A stretch of 52,994 nucleotides of DNA from Methylibium rhizosphaerae (GTDB lineage Bacteria > Pseudomonadota > Gammaproteobacteria > Burkholderiales > Burkholderiaceae_C). A program made the translations under genes and the position numbers. The notes under the pieces are model-generated. The model was not told the origin of the DNA and ran no database searches. It was given only the letters and a program-made list of their open reading frames with translations. Shown here piece by piece: positions 18,393-29,183 of this stretch. The stretch covers positions 1 through 52,994 of the forward strand of contig NZ_SWAR01000038.1 in NCBI RefSeq assembly GCF_006386545.1, written 5' to 3'. Numbering within the stretch: position 1 is the first letter of the stretch; each line of letters opens with the position of its first letter.

Positions 18393-18769
18393 CCGATTTC
18401 ACGAATCCCGTCTCCGCTCCTGCCGCTGCAGGCGATGTCAGCCCTGAAAAGCTGGCGAGCCTCAAGCAGCTGACGATGATCGTCTACGTGCTGTATGCCT
18501 TGTCCGCCTTCATCGGCGTGACCGGCATCGCGGCGATCCTCATCAACTACATCAAGCGCGACGACACGCGCGGCACGATCTACGAAAGCCACTTCACCTG
18601 GCAGATCCGCACCTTCTGGTGGAGCCTGCTGTGGGCGGTGATCGGTTTCGTGACCATGATCGTGGGCGTCGGCTTCTTCGTGCTGCTGGCCGACGCCATC
18701 TGGGTGATCTACCGCATCGTCAAGGGCTTCCTGAACTGGAACGACAACAAGCCGATGGACATCAAATGA
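18389..18769 (+). CDS. DUF4870 family small membrane protein
   Basis: A 126-residue protein with three predicted transmembrane segments (about 28-50, 71-90 and 93-112). The sequence [27 protein letters not shown], then [15 protein letters not shown], is the recognisable family pattern. Its function is not known. It is a constant passenger between hisE and the HIT gene in Burkholderiales. Four-base overlaps link it to both neighbours (18389-18392 and 18766-18769), so it is translated as part of the his-tat transcript. Confidence 0.88.
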   Translation: MTDFTNPVSAPAAAGDVSPEKLASLKQLTMIVYVLYALSAFIGVTGIAAILINYIKRDDTRGTIYESHFTWQIRTFWWSLLWAVIGFVTMIVGVGFFVLLADAIWVIYRIVKGFLNWNDNKPMDIK

Positions 18770-19122
18770 GCGCCAAGTTCGACCCCACCTGCCTGTTCTG
18801 CAAGATCGCGGCCGGGCAGATCCCCAGCGCCAAGGTCCACGAGGACGACGAGCTGGTCGTCTTCAAGGACATCCATCCCGCCGCACCGGTGCACCTGCTG
18901 ATCGTGCCGAAGAAGCACATCGCCAGCCTCGAGACCGCGGAGCCGGAAGACACCGCGCTGCTGGGCCGCATGCTGGCGCTGGCACCGCAGCTGGCGCACG
19001 ACCAGGGCGCGTCCAACGGCTTCCGGGTCGTCATCAACACCGGGCCCGACGGGGGGCAAGAGGTGTACCACCTGCACGTCCACGTGATGGGCGGGCCGCG
19101 GCCCTGGAGCCGCATGGGTTGA
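18766..19122 (+). CDS. HIT family nucleotide-binding protein (HinT-like)
   Basis: A 118-residue histidine-triad protein. The triad is H102, H104 and H106 (YHLHVHVMGG). C9 and C12 with H51 form the zinc-binding set of the HinT branch (CLFCKIAAGQIP; VPKKH). HinT-type enzymes hydrolyse purine nucleoside phosphoramidates and adenylated intermediates. The start is fixed by the ATGA overlap with the DUF4870 gene. It ends 56 bases before tatA. Confidence 0.95.
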   Translation: MSAKFDPTCLFCKIAAGQIPSAKVHEDDELVVFKDIHPAAPVHLLIVPKKHIASLETAEPEDTALLGRMLALAPQLAHDQGASNGFRVVINTGPDGGQEVYHLHVHVMGGPRPWSRMG

Positions 19123-19145
19123 ACTCGACCCCTTCCAGGCCGACC

Positions 19146-19151
19146 TAAAAT
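19146..19151 (+). promoter_or_regulatory. -10-like element upstream of tatA
   Basis: CCTAAAATTC contains TAAAAT 27 bases before the tatA ATG, in the 56-base HIT-tatA gap. TTGAAC at 19119-19124 is 21 bases away, too far for a classic -35. The gap also holds the TAGGAG Shine-Dalgarno for tatA. It suggests an internal promoter giving tatABC expression independent of hisI. Confidence 0.4.
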
Positions 19152-19178
19152 TCAACGAACCGTCGTTAGGAGTACTCC

Positions 19179-19421
19179 ATGGGTTCATTCAGCATCTGGC
19201 ACTGGTTGATCGTGCTGTTGATCGTCGTGCTCGTGTTCGGCACCAAGAAGCTCAAGAACATCGGCAGCGACCTCGGTGGCGCCGTCAAGGGCTTCAAGGA
19301 CGGCATGAAGGACGGTTCGGCCGGCACGCCGAACGAACCGGTGCCGCCGTCGCAGCAGGTCACCTCGTCGAAGGCCAACGACCCGAACACGGTCGACGTG
19401 GACGCCAAGACCAAGTCTTGA
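19179..19421 (+). CDS. tatA: Twin-arginine translocase subunit TatA
   Basis: An 80-residue TatA: short N-terminal transmembrane helix ([15 protein letters not shown]), the FG hinge at about 20-21, then an amphipathic helix ([21 protein letters not shown]) and a polar tail. It forms the size-variable pore for folded proteins. TAGGAG lies at good spacing before the ATG. It is followed by tatB after 16 bases. Confidence 0.97.
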   Translation: MGSFSIWHWLIVLLIVVLVFGTKKLKNIGSDLGGAVKGFKDGMKDGSAGTPNEPVPPSQQVTSSKANDPNTVDVDAKTKS

Positions 19422-19437
19422 AGTCACGGCCCGGCGC

Positions 19438-19911
19438 ATGATCGATTTCGGCTTCGACAAGCTCGCGCTCATCGGGGCGGTGGCGTTGATCGTCATCGGC
19501 CCCGAGAAGCTGCCGCGCGTGGCCCGTACCGTCGGCCACCTGCTGGGCAAGGCCCAGCGTTACGTGGCCGACGTGAAGGCCGAGGTCAACCGTTCGATCG
19601 AGCTCGAAGAGCTCAAGAAAATGAAGTCCCAGTTCGAGGACGCGGCCCACAACGTGGAGCAGACGATCTCCAAGGAGATCCGCGAAACGAGCGGCGACTT
19701 CGAGAAAGCCTGGACCGAGGCCACCGGCAGCGAAGGCGCCCTGCCCTCGCCGCTGCATGAGCCGGCCCCGGTGTACCGGCATCCCAAGAAGAACTGGCGG
19801 CTCAAGCGCAGCGCCGTGCCGCAGTGGTACAAGCAGCGCCACGGCGTGCGCGCCCGGGCCCAGTCCGGTGCCGCCCGTGTTGCACGCTTTCGCCCGCCGC
19901 GCGCGCTTTGA
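19438..19911 (+). CDS. tatB: Twin-arginine translocase subunit TatB
   Basis: A 157-residue TatB with the N-terminal helix [21 protein letters not shown]. It has the conserved Gly-Pro hinge, a long amphipathic/coiled-coil helix to about residue 95 and a polar, basic C-terminus. TatB with TatC forms the receptor for RR signal peptides. The start ATG 19438 keeps the [10 protein letters not shown]-terminus expected of the family. It lies nine bases before tatC. Confidence 0.96.
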   Translation: MIDFGFDKLALIGAVALIVIGPEKLPRVARTVGHLLGKAQRYVADVKAEVNRSIELEELKKMKSQFEDAAHNVEQTISKEIRETSGDFEKAWTEATGSEGALPSPLHEPAPVYRHPKKNWRLKRSAVPQWYKQRHGVRARAQSGAARVARFRPPRAL

Positions 19912-19920
19912 AGACCTTTC

Positions 19921-20721
19921 GTGAGCGACAAATCCCCTGAAAAAGACGAACTGGAGGGCACCGAGCAGCCCTTCGTCAGCCACCTGATCGAGCTGCGCGA
20001 CCGTCTGGTGCGCGCGCTGATCGCGGTGCTGGTGGTGTTCGGCGTGCTGTGCTTCTACCCGGGGCCGGGCGCGCTGTACGACATCCTCGCCCACCCGCTC
20101 GTGGCCCACCTGCCCAAGGGCGCCACGCTGATCGCCACCAACGTGATCTCGCCGCTGCTGGTGCCGCTCAAGATCACGCTGCTCGCCGCCTTCCTGGTGG
20201 CGCTGCCGGTGGTGCTGTACCAGACCTGGGCCTTCGTGGCGCCGGGGCTCTACAGCCACGAGAAGAAGCTGGTGCTGCCGCTGGTGGTCTCGAGCACCGT
20301 GCTGTTCTTCACGGGCGTGGCCTTCTGCTACTTCATCGTCATCCCGGCGATGTCGCAGTTCATCCAGAGCTTCGCGCCCAAGAGCATCACCGCGGCGCCT
20401 GACATCGAGCAGTACCTCGGCTTCGTGCTCACGCTGTTCCTGGTGTTCGGCGCGGCTTTCGAGGTGCCGATCGTGGTGATCGTGCTGGCCCGCATGGGGC
20501 TGGTCAGCATCGACAAGTTCAAGCAGTTCCGCGGCTACTTCATCGTGCTGGCGTTCATCATCGCGGCCGTCGTCACGCCGCCGGACGTCATCTCGCAGCT
20601 GGCGCTGGCCGTCCCGATGTGCATCCTCTACGAGCTGGGCATCATCGCGGCCCGGCTCTTCATCAAGCACACCCAGGCCCCCCAGGACGGGGAGTCCGCC
20701 GCGCAGGACAAGGTCTCCTGA
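19921..20721 (+). CDS. tatC: Twin-arginine translocase subunit TatC
   Basis: A 266-residue polytopic protein with six predicted helices. The N-terminal signal-peptide-binding motif is FVSHLIELRDRLVRAL. Other family landmarks are PVVLYQTWAFVAPGLY and the SQ-containing VTPPDVISQLALAVPMCILYELG region. The GTG start at 19921 gives the standard N-terminus. It ends the tatABC operon; MATE begins 67 bases later rather than the DegS-like gene that usually follows. Confidence 0.97.
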   Translation: MSDKSPEKDELEGTEQPFVSHLIELRDRLVRALIAVLVVFGVLCFYPGPGALYDILAHPLVAHLPKGATLIATNVISPLLVPLKITLLAAFLVALPVVLYQTWAFVAPGLYSHEKKLVLPLVVSSTVLFFTGVAFCYFIVIPAMSQFIQSFAPKSITAAPDIEQYLGFVLTLFLVFGAAFEVPIVVIVLARMGLVSIDKFKQFRGYFIVLAFIIAAVVTPPDVISQLALAVPMCILYELGIIAARLFIKHTQAPQDGESAAQDKVS

Positions 20722-20788
20722 TTTCGCCGACACTGGCGGCCCCCACCCGACAAGAACGCGGCGCTTCGGCGCCGCGTGACGTTTCTGC

Positions 20789-22168
20789 ATGACCACCACA
20801 AGAACCTCGCGTTTCCTGGGCGAGTCGCGCCGGCTGCTGGTGCTGGCCGGCCCCATCGTGCTGTCGCAACTCGGCTTCGTGCTCATGGGCCTGCTCGACA
20901 CGGTGATGGCCGGCCGCGCCGGCGCGGTGGAGCAGGCGGTGGTCGGGCTGGGCGTGGCGGTGTGGGTGCCGGTGTTCATCTCGCTGATGGGCGTGGTGCA
21001 GGCGCTTTCGCCCATCGTGGCCCACCACTTCGGCGCCGGCGACCATGCGGCGATCGTGCACGACACCCAGCAGGCCGTCTGGCTGGCCGCACTGCTGGGA
21101 CTCGTGCCGGTGGCGCTGCTGCCGCTGGCTGACGACCTGCTGCAGCTGTCGGGCGTGGAGGCCGAACTGGCCGGCAAGACGGTGCTGTTCCTGCAGGGCA
21201 TCGTGCTCGGCCTGCCGGCTGCGCTGATGTTCCGCGCGCTGTCGTTCTACTCGGCGAGCATCAACCACACCCGCCCGCTCATCGGCCTGGCGGTCATCGG
21301 CCTGCTGGCCAACGCGCTGCTCAACTGGCTGCTGATCTACGGACACTGGGGCCTGCCGGCGCTGGGCGGCGCCGGCTGCGGCTGGGCGTCCGGCATCGGC
21401 ATGTGGCTGTCGCTGCTGCTGATGGGCCTGTACACGGCTCGCTCGCATCACTACGAGAAGGTGCTGCTGTACCGCGGCTGGTCGCGACCCGAATGGGCCA
21501 CCTTCAAGCGACTGCTCAGGCTCGGGCTGCCGATCGGCGCGGCCCACCTGGCCGAGGTGTCGGCCTTTGCCGGCGTCGCGCTGATGATCGGCAGCCTGGG
21601 CGCCGTGCCGATCGCCGCGCACCAGGTCGGCCTCAACTTCGCATCGGTGGTGTTCATGCTGCCGATGGGGCTGTCGACCGCGCTGTCCATCCGCGTGGGC
21701 CAGTCGCTCGGCGCGCAGGACCCGCGCGGCGCACGTTTCATCTCGGCCTGTGGTCTGGTGCTCGGCCTGCTGATCGCGCTGGCGCTGGTGCCGCTGCTGC
21801 TGGCGCTGCGCTCGGAGATCGTCGGGTTGTATTCACCCGACGCCTCGGTGCAGGCGGTGGCAGCCACGCTGCTGCTGTTTGCCGCCGCCTGGCAGCTGGC
21901 CGACGCCACCCAGGTGATCGCCATCGGCGCCCTGCGCGGCTACAAGGTCACGATGCTGCCGATGTGGCTGATGATCGTGGCCTTCTGGGCCATCGGCATC
22001 CCGCTGGGCGCCTGGCTGGGCCACCGCGGCTGGGCCGCCATGGAGCTGGCACCGCTGGGGGTCTACGGCTTCTGGATCGGGCTGGTGACGGCGCTGTTCG
22101 CCGCCGCAGTGTCGCAGCTGTGGCTGCTGCACAAGGTCGCCCGCGAGCGCCTGCAGCCGGCCGGCTGA
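20789..22168 (+). CDS. MATE family multidrug/Na+ efflux transporter (NorM-like)
   Basis: A 459-residue inner-membrane protein with about twelve hydrophobic segments in two halves. Each half has MATE signatures: GPIVLSQLGFVLMGLLDTVMAGR near the N-terminus, and RLGLPIGAAHLAEVSAFAGVALMIGSLGAVPIAAHQVGLNF in the second half. It exports cationic compounds in exchange for sodium or protons. It is convergent with the DegS-like gene, only nine bases apart, with no terminator visible between them. In the Burkholderiales order I know this gene is not between tatC and degS, so it looks like an addition to the cluster. Confidence 0.93.
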   Translation: MTTTRTSRFLGESRRLLVLAGPIVLSQLGFVLMGLLDTVMAGRAGAVEQAVVGLGVAVWVPVFISLMGVVQALSPIVAHHFGAGDHAAIVHDTQQAVWLAALLGLVPVALLPLADDLLQLSGVEAELAGKTVLFLQGIVLGLPAALMFRALSFYSASINHTRPLIGLAVIGLLANALLNWLLIYGHWGLPALGGAGCGWASGIGMWLSLLLMGLYTARSHHYEKVLLYRGWSRPEWATFKRLLRLGLPIGAAHLAEVSAFAGVALMIGSLGAVPIAAHQVGLNFASVVFMLPMGLSTALSIRVGQSLGAQDPRGARFISACGLVLGLLIALALVPLLLALRSEIVGLYSPDASVQAVAATLLLFAAAWQLADATQVIAIGALRGYKVTMLPMWLMIVAFWAIGIPLGAWLGHRGWAAMELAPLGVYGFWIGLVTALFAAAVSQLWLLHKVARERLQPAG

Positions 22169-22177
22169 ACGCCGGGC

Positions 22178-23347
<1,170 letters not shown>

Positions 23348-23378
23348 AACGATTGCAGATGGAAACCAAGGACAGGCC

Positions 23379-24128
23379 GTGACGACCCGCGACGCGCTCG
23401 ATGCTTACCTGAAGACCCTGCTCGAGGTGGAGCGCTTCAAGGATTATGGGCCGAACGGTCTGCAGGTCGAGGGCAAACCCGAAATCCGCAAGATCGTGAG
23501 CGGCGTGACGGCCAGCCTGGCGCTCATCGAGGCCGCCGTCGCGGCCGGTGCCGACGCCATCGTCGTGCACCACGGCCTGTTCTGGCGCGGCCAGGACGGC
23601 CGGGTCACCGGCTGGATGAAGAAGCGCCTGTCGGCGCTGCTGGCCGCCGAGGTGAACCTGTTCGCCTACCACCTGCCGCTCGACGCCCACCCGGCGCTGG
23701 GCAACAACGCGCAGCTGGGCTCGCGCCTCAAGTTCAACATAGAAGGCCGCTTCGGCGACCAGGACCTCGGTTTCATCGGCAGCTCACCTCAGCCGATGAC
23801 GCCGGCCGCACTCGCGGCGATGCTGCAGTTCCGCCTGGGCCGGGCGCCCACGCTCGCCGAAGGCGACGGCCGGCAGATCAAGCGGGTGGCCTGGTGCACC
23901 GGCGGCGCGCAAGGCTACTTCGAAGCCGCCATTGCCGCGGGGGCGGACGCCTTCCTCACCGGCGAGATCTCGGAACCGCAGGCGCACTACGCACGCGAGA
24001 CCGGCGTGGCCTTCTATGCCTGCGGCCACCATGCCACCGAACGCTACGGCGCTCAGGCGGTGGCGGCGCACCTGGCCGAGCGCTTCGAGCTCGAGCACGA
24101 GTTCATCGACATCGACAACCCGGCCTGA
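23379..24128 (+). CDS. Nif3-like dinuclear metal centre hexameric protein (GTP cyclohydrolase 1 type 2 family)
   Basis: A 249-residue Nif3/YbgI-type protein. Metal-binding motifs are DAIVVHHGLFW, NLFAYHLPLDAHP and, near the C-terminus, TGEISEPQAHYARETGVAFYACGHHATER. Members form hexameric toroids with two metals per subunit; the cellular role is unsettled, with cyclohydrolase activity reported for some. The GTG start at 23379 has AAGGAC at good spacing and gives the usual length; the longer open frame runs antisense into the protease gene. It now faces the winged-helix gene convergently. Confidence 0.93.
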   Translation: MTTRDALDAYLKTLLEVERFKDYGPNGLQVEGKPEIRKIVSGVTASLALIEAAVAAGADAIVVHHGLFWRGQDGRVTGWMKKRLSALLAAEVNLFAYHLPLDAHPALGNNAQLGSRLKFNIEGRFGDQDLGFIGSSPQPMTPAALAAMLQFRLGRAPTLAEGDGRQIKRVAWCTGGAQGYFEAAIAAGADAFLTGEISEPQAHYARETGVAFYACGHHATERYGAQAVAAHLAERFELEHEFIDIDNPA

Positions 24129-24156
24129 CCCCGGCCCGAGCCAGGCACCGCTCAGC

Positions 24157-25281
24157 TCAGGAGCTCTTCGGCGCGGCAAAACGCACCTGCCGCCGGCCAT
24201 CGGCTCCGGGCAGCGCCGCCAGGAGCCCGGCCGCCTCGGCCTCGAGTTCGTCTCGCACGGCCTTGCCCAGCCGCATGAAGGGCTCGAAGACCACGCCGGC
24301 CGGCTCCAGCTTCCACACGCCGCTCACCATGCCGTCTACCAGGAAGGTGGGCGCGAACAGGCCGTTCACGGTGGCGATGAGCGGGCGATGCGCGTCGGCC
24401 ACCACGCGGCGGCGGTCTTCGTGGGAGAGCACGAGGTTGTCGAAAGGAGCAAGCAGGCGCACCGGCACCAGCGTGTCGGGATCCGGCCGGGGCGCCTCTG
24501 GCAGGTCGAACAGCTCACGGCCGCGGTCGTCCTGCCACACCAGCAGCTTGGGGCGCAGCCGCTCGATCGCTTCGCGCAGGCCGCCGAGCCCGCTCCAGGT
24601 GGTCATGTCCTGCAGGCTCGCCGGGCCGAAGGCGGCGAGATAGCGCAGCAGCAGCTTGTCGGGCCGCGCCGGCGGCTTGAGCGGCTTGCCGAGCCACCGC
24701 GTCGCCGGCGTCATGGGCGCCGGCCGCGTCCACCCCCAGGTGCCGGCCGGCGGCACCTGCACCAGCGCATCGAGGCAGCGCGCCACCTGCGACAGGTGGC
24801 CGGCCTCATGCTGCGGCCAGCGCTCGCGCAGGCGCTGGCCGATGTCTGCATAGGTGAGCGGCCCGTCGGCCAGCACCTGCAGCGTGGCGTCGCACACTTC
24901 GTCGAGATCGAGGCCCGACAGGCCCTTGCCGTGGCTGGCCTGGAGTGCGCGCCGCATCATCCCGGTGAAGCTGCTGCGCCAGGCCAGCAGGTCGCGGGCG
25001 CTCATGAGGTGCAAGGTGCCGCGCAGCGTGGCGGCGCGCACCAGCTTGCGGGTTTCGATCAGCCGGGTGAGCTCGTCGAATCGGAAGCCTTCGACCCGTG
25101 CCCACAGGGCGAGGTACGGCGCATTGGCCACCTGGCCCTGCAGGCCGATGTGATGCTCGACCGCCGCGACCAGCGGCAGGCTGGCCCGCTGCAGGAGCAT
25201 CTGCCGCGCCAGCGTGGCGCGGTTCAGGGCGCGTTGGGTGAAAAGCGGCGGCGCGGGCACTGCAGGTCCTGCCGCAGGCAC
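24157..25281 (-). CDS. Winged-helix HTH_42 protein, AlkZ/YcaQ-like DNA glycosylase superfamily
   Basis: A 374-residue member of the winged-helix DNA-binding family PF06224. The diagnostic stretch is HHIGLQGQVANAPYLALWAR: Q48 and Q50 give the QxQ catalytic motif of AlkZ-type interstrand-crosslink glycosylases, rather than the QxD of YcaQ/AlkX. RGTLHLMSARDLLAWR and the C-terminal VLSHEDRRRV and FLVDGMVSGVWKLE match the family. The GTG start at 25281 is four bases past the hisF stop, so it is read as the last gene of the his transcript. I do not know it as a normal his neighbour. It sits at the inferred inversion junction. The glycosylase role is inferred from family and motif. Confidence 0.82.
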   Translation of the reverse strand: MPAAGPAVPAPPLFTQRALNRATLARQMLLQRASLPLVAAVEHHIGLQGQVANAPYLALWARVEGFRFDELTRLIETRKLVRAATLRGTLHLMSARDLLAWRSSFTGMMRRALQASHGKGLSGLDLDEVCDATLQVLADGPLTYADIGQRLRERWPQHEAGHLSQVARCLDALVQVPPAGTWGWTRPAPMTPATRWLGKPLKPPARPDKLLLRYLAAFGPASLQDMTTWSGLGGLREAIERLRPKLLVWQDDRGRELFDLPEAPRPDPDTLVPVRLLAPFDNLVLSHEDRRRVVADAHRPLIATVNGLFAPTFLVDGMVSGVWKLEPAGVVFEPFMRLGKAVRDELEAEAAGLLAALPGADGRRQVRFAAPKSS

Positions 25282-25285
25282 GCGC

Positions 25286-26046
<761 letters not shown>

Positions 26047-26047
<1 letters not shown>

Positions 26048-26796
26048 CAGGCGTCGCCGCCGTTGAGCTCGTCGGCCCGCTTCTGCGCCGCCACGAAATC
26101 GAGCGCGCCGGTGTAGATGGAGCGGCCGCAGATCACGCCTTCGACGCCATCGTCTTCCACCGCGCAGAGCTTTTCGATGTCGGTGATGCCGGCCAGCCCC
26201 CCCGAGGCGATGACCGGGATCGACAGCGCCTGCGCGAGCTTCACCGTGGCCTCGACGTTGATGCCGGTCAGCATGCCGTCGCGGCCGATGTCGGTGTAGA
26301 TCACGCCTTCGATGCCGTAGTCCTCGAACTTCTTGGCGAGGTCGATCACCTCGTGGCCGGTGAGCTTGCTCCAGCCGTCGGTGGCGACCTTGCCGTCCTT
26401 GGCGTCGAGGCCCACGATGATGTGGCCGCCGAAGGCGGTGCAGGCATCGCGCAGGAAGCCCGGGTTCTTGACCGCGGCCGTGCCGATGATCACGTAGGAC
26501 AGGCCGTCGTCGAGGTAGCGCTCGATGGTGTCGAGGTCCCGGATGCCGCCGCCCAGCTGCACCGGGATCTCGTCGCCCACCTCGGCAATGATGGCCTTGA
26601 TGGCCGCCTCGTTGACCGGCTTGCCGGCGAATGCGCCGTTCAGGTCCACCAGGTGCAGGCGTCTTGCGCCGGCCTCCAGCCAGCGCCGCGCCATGGCGGC
26701 CGGGTCCTCGCTGAAAGTGGTGGAGTCATTCATGTCGCCCTGTTTCAGGCGAACGCACTGACCGTCTTTCAGGTCAATCGCGGGGATCAGCAGCAT
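26047..26796 (-). CDS. hisA: ProFAR isomerase
   Basis: A 249-residue TIM barrel that converts ProFAR to PRFAR. Both catalytic aspartates are visible, in [15 protein letters not shown] and [12 protein letters not shown]. Phosphate-binding loops are QLGGGIRD and VIASGGLAG. It is separated from hisH by 48 bases, the largest gap within this his run, and overlaps hisF by one base. Confidence 0.98.
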
Positions 26797-26844
26797 GGCT
26801 GTTGAAGCGCAGTGGCGAAAGGAGGAGGAGTCCGAGAAAGGGGC

Positions 26845-27501
26845 TCAGGGCTTCCAGGTCAGGAAGTTGCGGTACAGGGCCAGGCCGTGCGCAGCACTTT
26901 TCTCGGGGTGGAACTGGGTGGCAAAAATATTATCGCGGGCCACGGCACAGGTAAAGCGGCTGCCGTACTCGGTTTCACCCGCGCTGTGGGCCGCATCCGA
27001 CGGATTTGCGTAGTAGCTGTGCACGAAATAGAACCAGCTGTTGTCGGGCACGCCGGCCCACACCGGGTGGGCGCGCGGCTGCGACACGCGGTTCCAGCCC
27101 ATCTGGGGCACCTTGTAGCGGCTGCCGTCGGGCTGCAGCTGCCCATCGAGGCGGAAGCGCTTCACGACACCGGGGATGAGGCCCAGGCCCGGCGTGTCCT
27201 GCTCCTCGCTGTGGTCGAGCAGCATCTGCATGCCCACGCACACGCCCATCAGCGGCTTGGCCGCGGCCGCTTCCAGCACGCTGTGCAACAGGTCGCCGCC
27301 ATGGGCCTCGTGCAGCTCGCGCATGCAGTCGCGCATTGCGCCCTGCCCCGGCAGCACCACCCGTTCTGCGGCGCGCACGGCCTCGGGGTCGGCGGTCACC
27401 ACCACCTGCAGGCCGGTGCCGTTGGCCGCATGCAGCACGGCCTGCGACACCGAGCGCAGGTTGCCCATGCCGTAGTCGACGACTGCCACCGTGCGCGTCA
27501 T
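26845..27501 (-). CDS. hisH: Imidazole glycerol phosphate synthase, glutaminase subunit
   Basis: A 218-residue class I glutamine amidotransferase that feeds ammonia to HisF. The nucleophile elbow is [16 protein letters not shown], with the catalytic Cys. The His-Glu pair is in ATQFHPEKS. The N-terminus [14 protein letters not shown] is standard. It begins immediately after the hisB stop (27502). The MarC-type membrane protein often found between hisB and hisH in this order is absent. Confidence 0.98.
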   Translation of the reverse strand: MTRTVAVVDYGMGNLRSVSQAVLHAANGTGLQVVVTADPEAVRAAERVVLPGQGAMRDCMRELHEAHGGDLLHSVLEAAAAKPLMGVCVGMQMLLDHSEEQDTPGLGLIPGVVKRFRLDGQLQPDGSRYKVPQMGWNRVSQPRAHPVWAGVPDNSWFYFVHSYYANPSDAAHSAGETEYGSRFTCAVARDNIFATQFHPEKSAAHGLALYRNFLTWKP

Positions 27502-28098
27502 CTAGAGGCTCCCCTTGGTCGACGGGATGACGCCCGCCGAACGCGGGTCGAGCGTCATCGCCATGCGCAGAGCGCGGCCGAAGGCCTTGAAGATGGTCTC
27601 GCACTGGTGGTGGGCGTTGTGGCCCTTCAGGTTGTCGATGTGCAGCGTGACCAGCGCATGGTTGGCAAACCCCTGGAAGAACTCGAAGGCCAGCTGCGTG
27701 TCGAAGGCGCCGATCATGCCGGACTTGAAGGCCACGTCCATCTCGATGCCGGGGCGGCCGGAGAAGTCGATCACTACCCGCGACAGCGCTTCGTCGAGCG
27801 GCACGTACGAATGCCCGTAGCGGGTAAGCCCCTTCTTGTCGCCCACCGCCTCAGCAACGGCCATGCCCAGCGTGATGCCGACGTCCTCGACCGTGTGGTG
27901 GCCGTCGATGTGCAGGTCGCCCTGCGCCTCGATCTCGAGGTCGATCAGGCCGTGGCGGGCGATCTGGTCGAGCATGTGGTCGAAGAAGCCGATGCCGGTG
28001 GAGAGCCTGGCCTCGCCGGTGCCGTCGAGGTTGACCCGCACGCGGATCTGCGTCTCCTTGGTGTTGCGTTTGACTTCGGCAATACGGGGGGCGCTCAT
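27502..28098 (-). CDS. hisB: Imidazoleglycerol-phosphate dehydratase
   Basis: A 198-residue monofunctional HisB without a phosphatase domain. The two manganese-binding repeats are visible: [13 protein letters not shown] and [17 protein letters not shown], plus [13 protein letters not shown]. The start [17 protein letters not shown] at 28098 shares one base with the hisC stop. The longer frame upstream is a shadow of hisC. Confidence 0.98.
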   Translation of the reverse strand: MSAPRIAEVKRNTKETQIRVRVNLDGTGEARLSTGIGFFDHMLDQIARHGLIDLEIEAQGDLHIDGHHTVEDVGITLGMAVAEAVGDKKGLTRYGHSYVPLDEALSRVVIDFSGRPGIEMDVAFKSGMIGAFDTQLAFEFFQGFANHALVTLHIDNLKGHNAHHQCETIFKAFGRALRMAMTLDPRSAGVIPSTKGSL

Positions 28099-29183
28099 CA
28101 CAGGCTCGCTTTCAAGGCATCGATCATCAGGGTGTTCTCTTCGGGCGTGCCCACCGTCAGGCGCAGGCAGCCTGCCAGCAGCGGGTGCATGTTCTCGATG
28201 TTCTTGACCAGCACCCCGCGCTCCTTCATGCCGGCGAAGGCACGCTTCGCGTCGGGCACCCGCACCAGGATCATGTTGGCCTCGCTCGGGAAGGGCGATA
28301 CACCGGGCATGGCCGCCAGGGCGGCCTGCAGCCTGTCGCGCTCGCTGCGCAGCACCTGCGCCTGGCGCGCGTACTCGTCGGCGTGCTCCAGCGCGAACAG
28401 GGCCGCCTCGGCATTGAGCGCGCTGATGTTGTAGGGCGGGCGCACCTTGTTGATCTCGTCGATGAGCGCCGCGGCGCCGATCATGTAGCCCAGCCGCACG
28501 CCGGCCAGCCCGAACTTGCTGAGCGTGCGCATCACCAGCACGTGCTCGTGTTCGCCGATGCGGTCGAGCCGGGTGCGCGACGCGAACGGCTGGTAGGCCT
28601 CGTCGAACACCACCAGCCCGTCCTGCCGGCCCACCGCGTCGACGATGCGGTCGATCACCGCGTCGTCGAACAGGTTCGCGGTCGGGTTGTTGGGATAAGC
28701 GATGTAGGTGATGGCCGGGCGGTGCTGCTCGATGGCAGCCAGCATGGCCGCCTCGTCGAGCTCGAACCGCGCCGTGAGCGGCACGCCGACGAAGCGCAAG
28801 CCCTGCAGCCTGGCCGACATCTCGTACATCACGAAGCCTGGCATCGGCGCGAGGATGCTGGCGCCCGGCACGTCGCAGGCCAGCGCCAGCAGGCTGATGA
28901 GCTCGTCGGAGCCGTTGCCTAGCATCAGCTTGCAGCCGGCCGGCAGCCCCACATGGCGCGACAGCGCCTCGATCACGTCGTTCACGCAATGCGTCGGGTA
29001 GCGGTTGATGGCCACGCCGCCGAGGCGCTCGCCGAGCTCGCGCTGCAGCACGGCGGGCAGGCGGAACGGGTTTTCCATCGCATCGAGCTTCACCATGCCG
29101 GCGCTCTGCTGGATGGCATAGCCGTGCATCGACTGCACGTCCTGGCGGATCACCTTCTGCAAACGGTCCTTCAGCGAGCTCAT
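28098..29183 (-). CDS. hisC: Histidinol-phosphate aminotransferase
   Basis: A 361-residue fold-type I PLP enzyme. The PLP lysine is in [16 protein letters not shown]. The substrate-binding [12 protein letters not shown] and cofactor-contact [12 protein letters not shown] are also present. The start at 29183 overlaps the hisD stop by four bases, and its stop overlaps hisB. It catalyses the transfer of the amino group from glutamate to imidazole acetol phosphate. Confidence 0.97.
   Translation of the reverse strand: MSSLKDRLQKVIRQDVQSMHGYAIQQSAGMVKLDAMENPFRLPAVLQRELGERLGGVAINRYPTHCVNDVIEALSRHVGLPAGCKLMLGNGSDELISLLALACDVPGASILAPMPGFVMYEMSARLQGLRFVGVPLTARFELDEAAMLAAIEQHRPAITYIAYPNNPTANLFDDAVIDRIVDAVGRQDGLVVFDEAYQPFASRTRLDRIGEHEHVLVMRTLSKFGLAGVRLGYMIGAAALIDEINKVRPPYNISALNAEAALFALEHADEYARQAQVLRSERDRLQAALAAMPGVSPFPSEANMILVRVPDAKRAFAGMKERGVLVKNIENMHPLLAGCLRLTVGTPEENTLMIDALKASL

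Noticed and set aside
22169-22177. Terminator between MATE and the DegS-like gene
   Set aside because: The gap is only nine bases and no stem-loop with a T-tract is visible around it.
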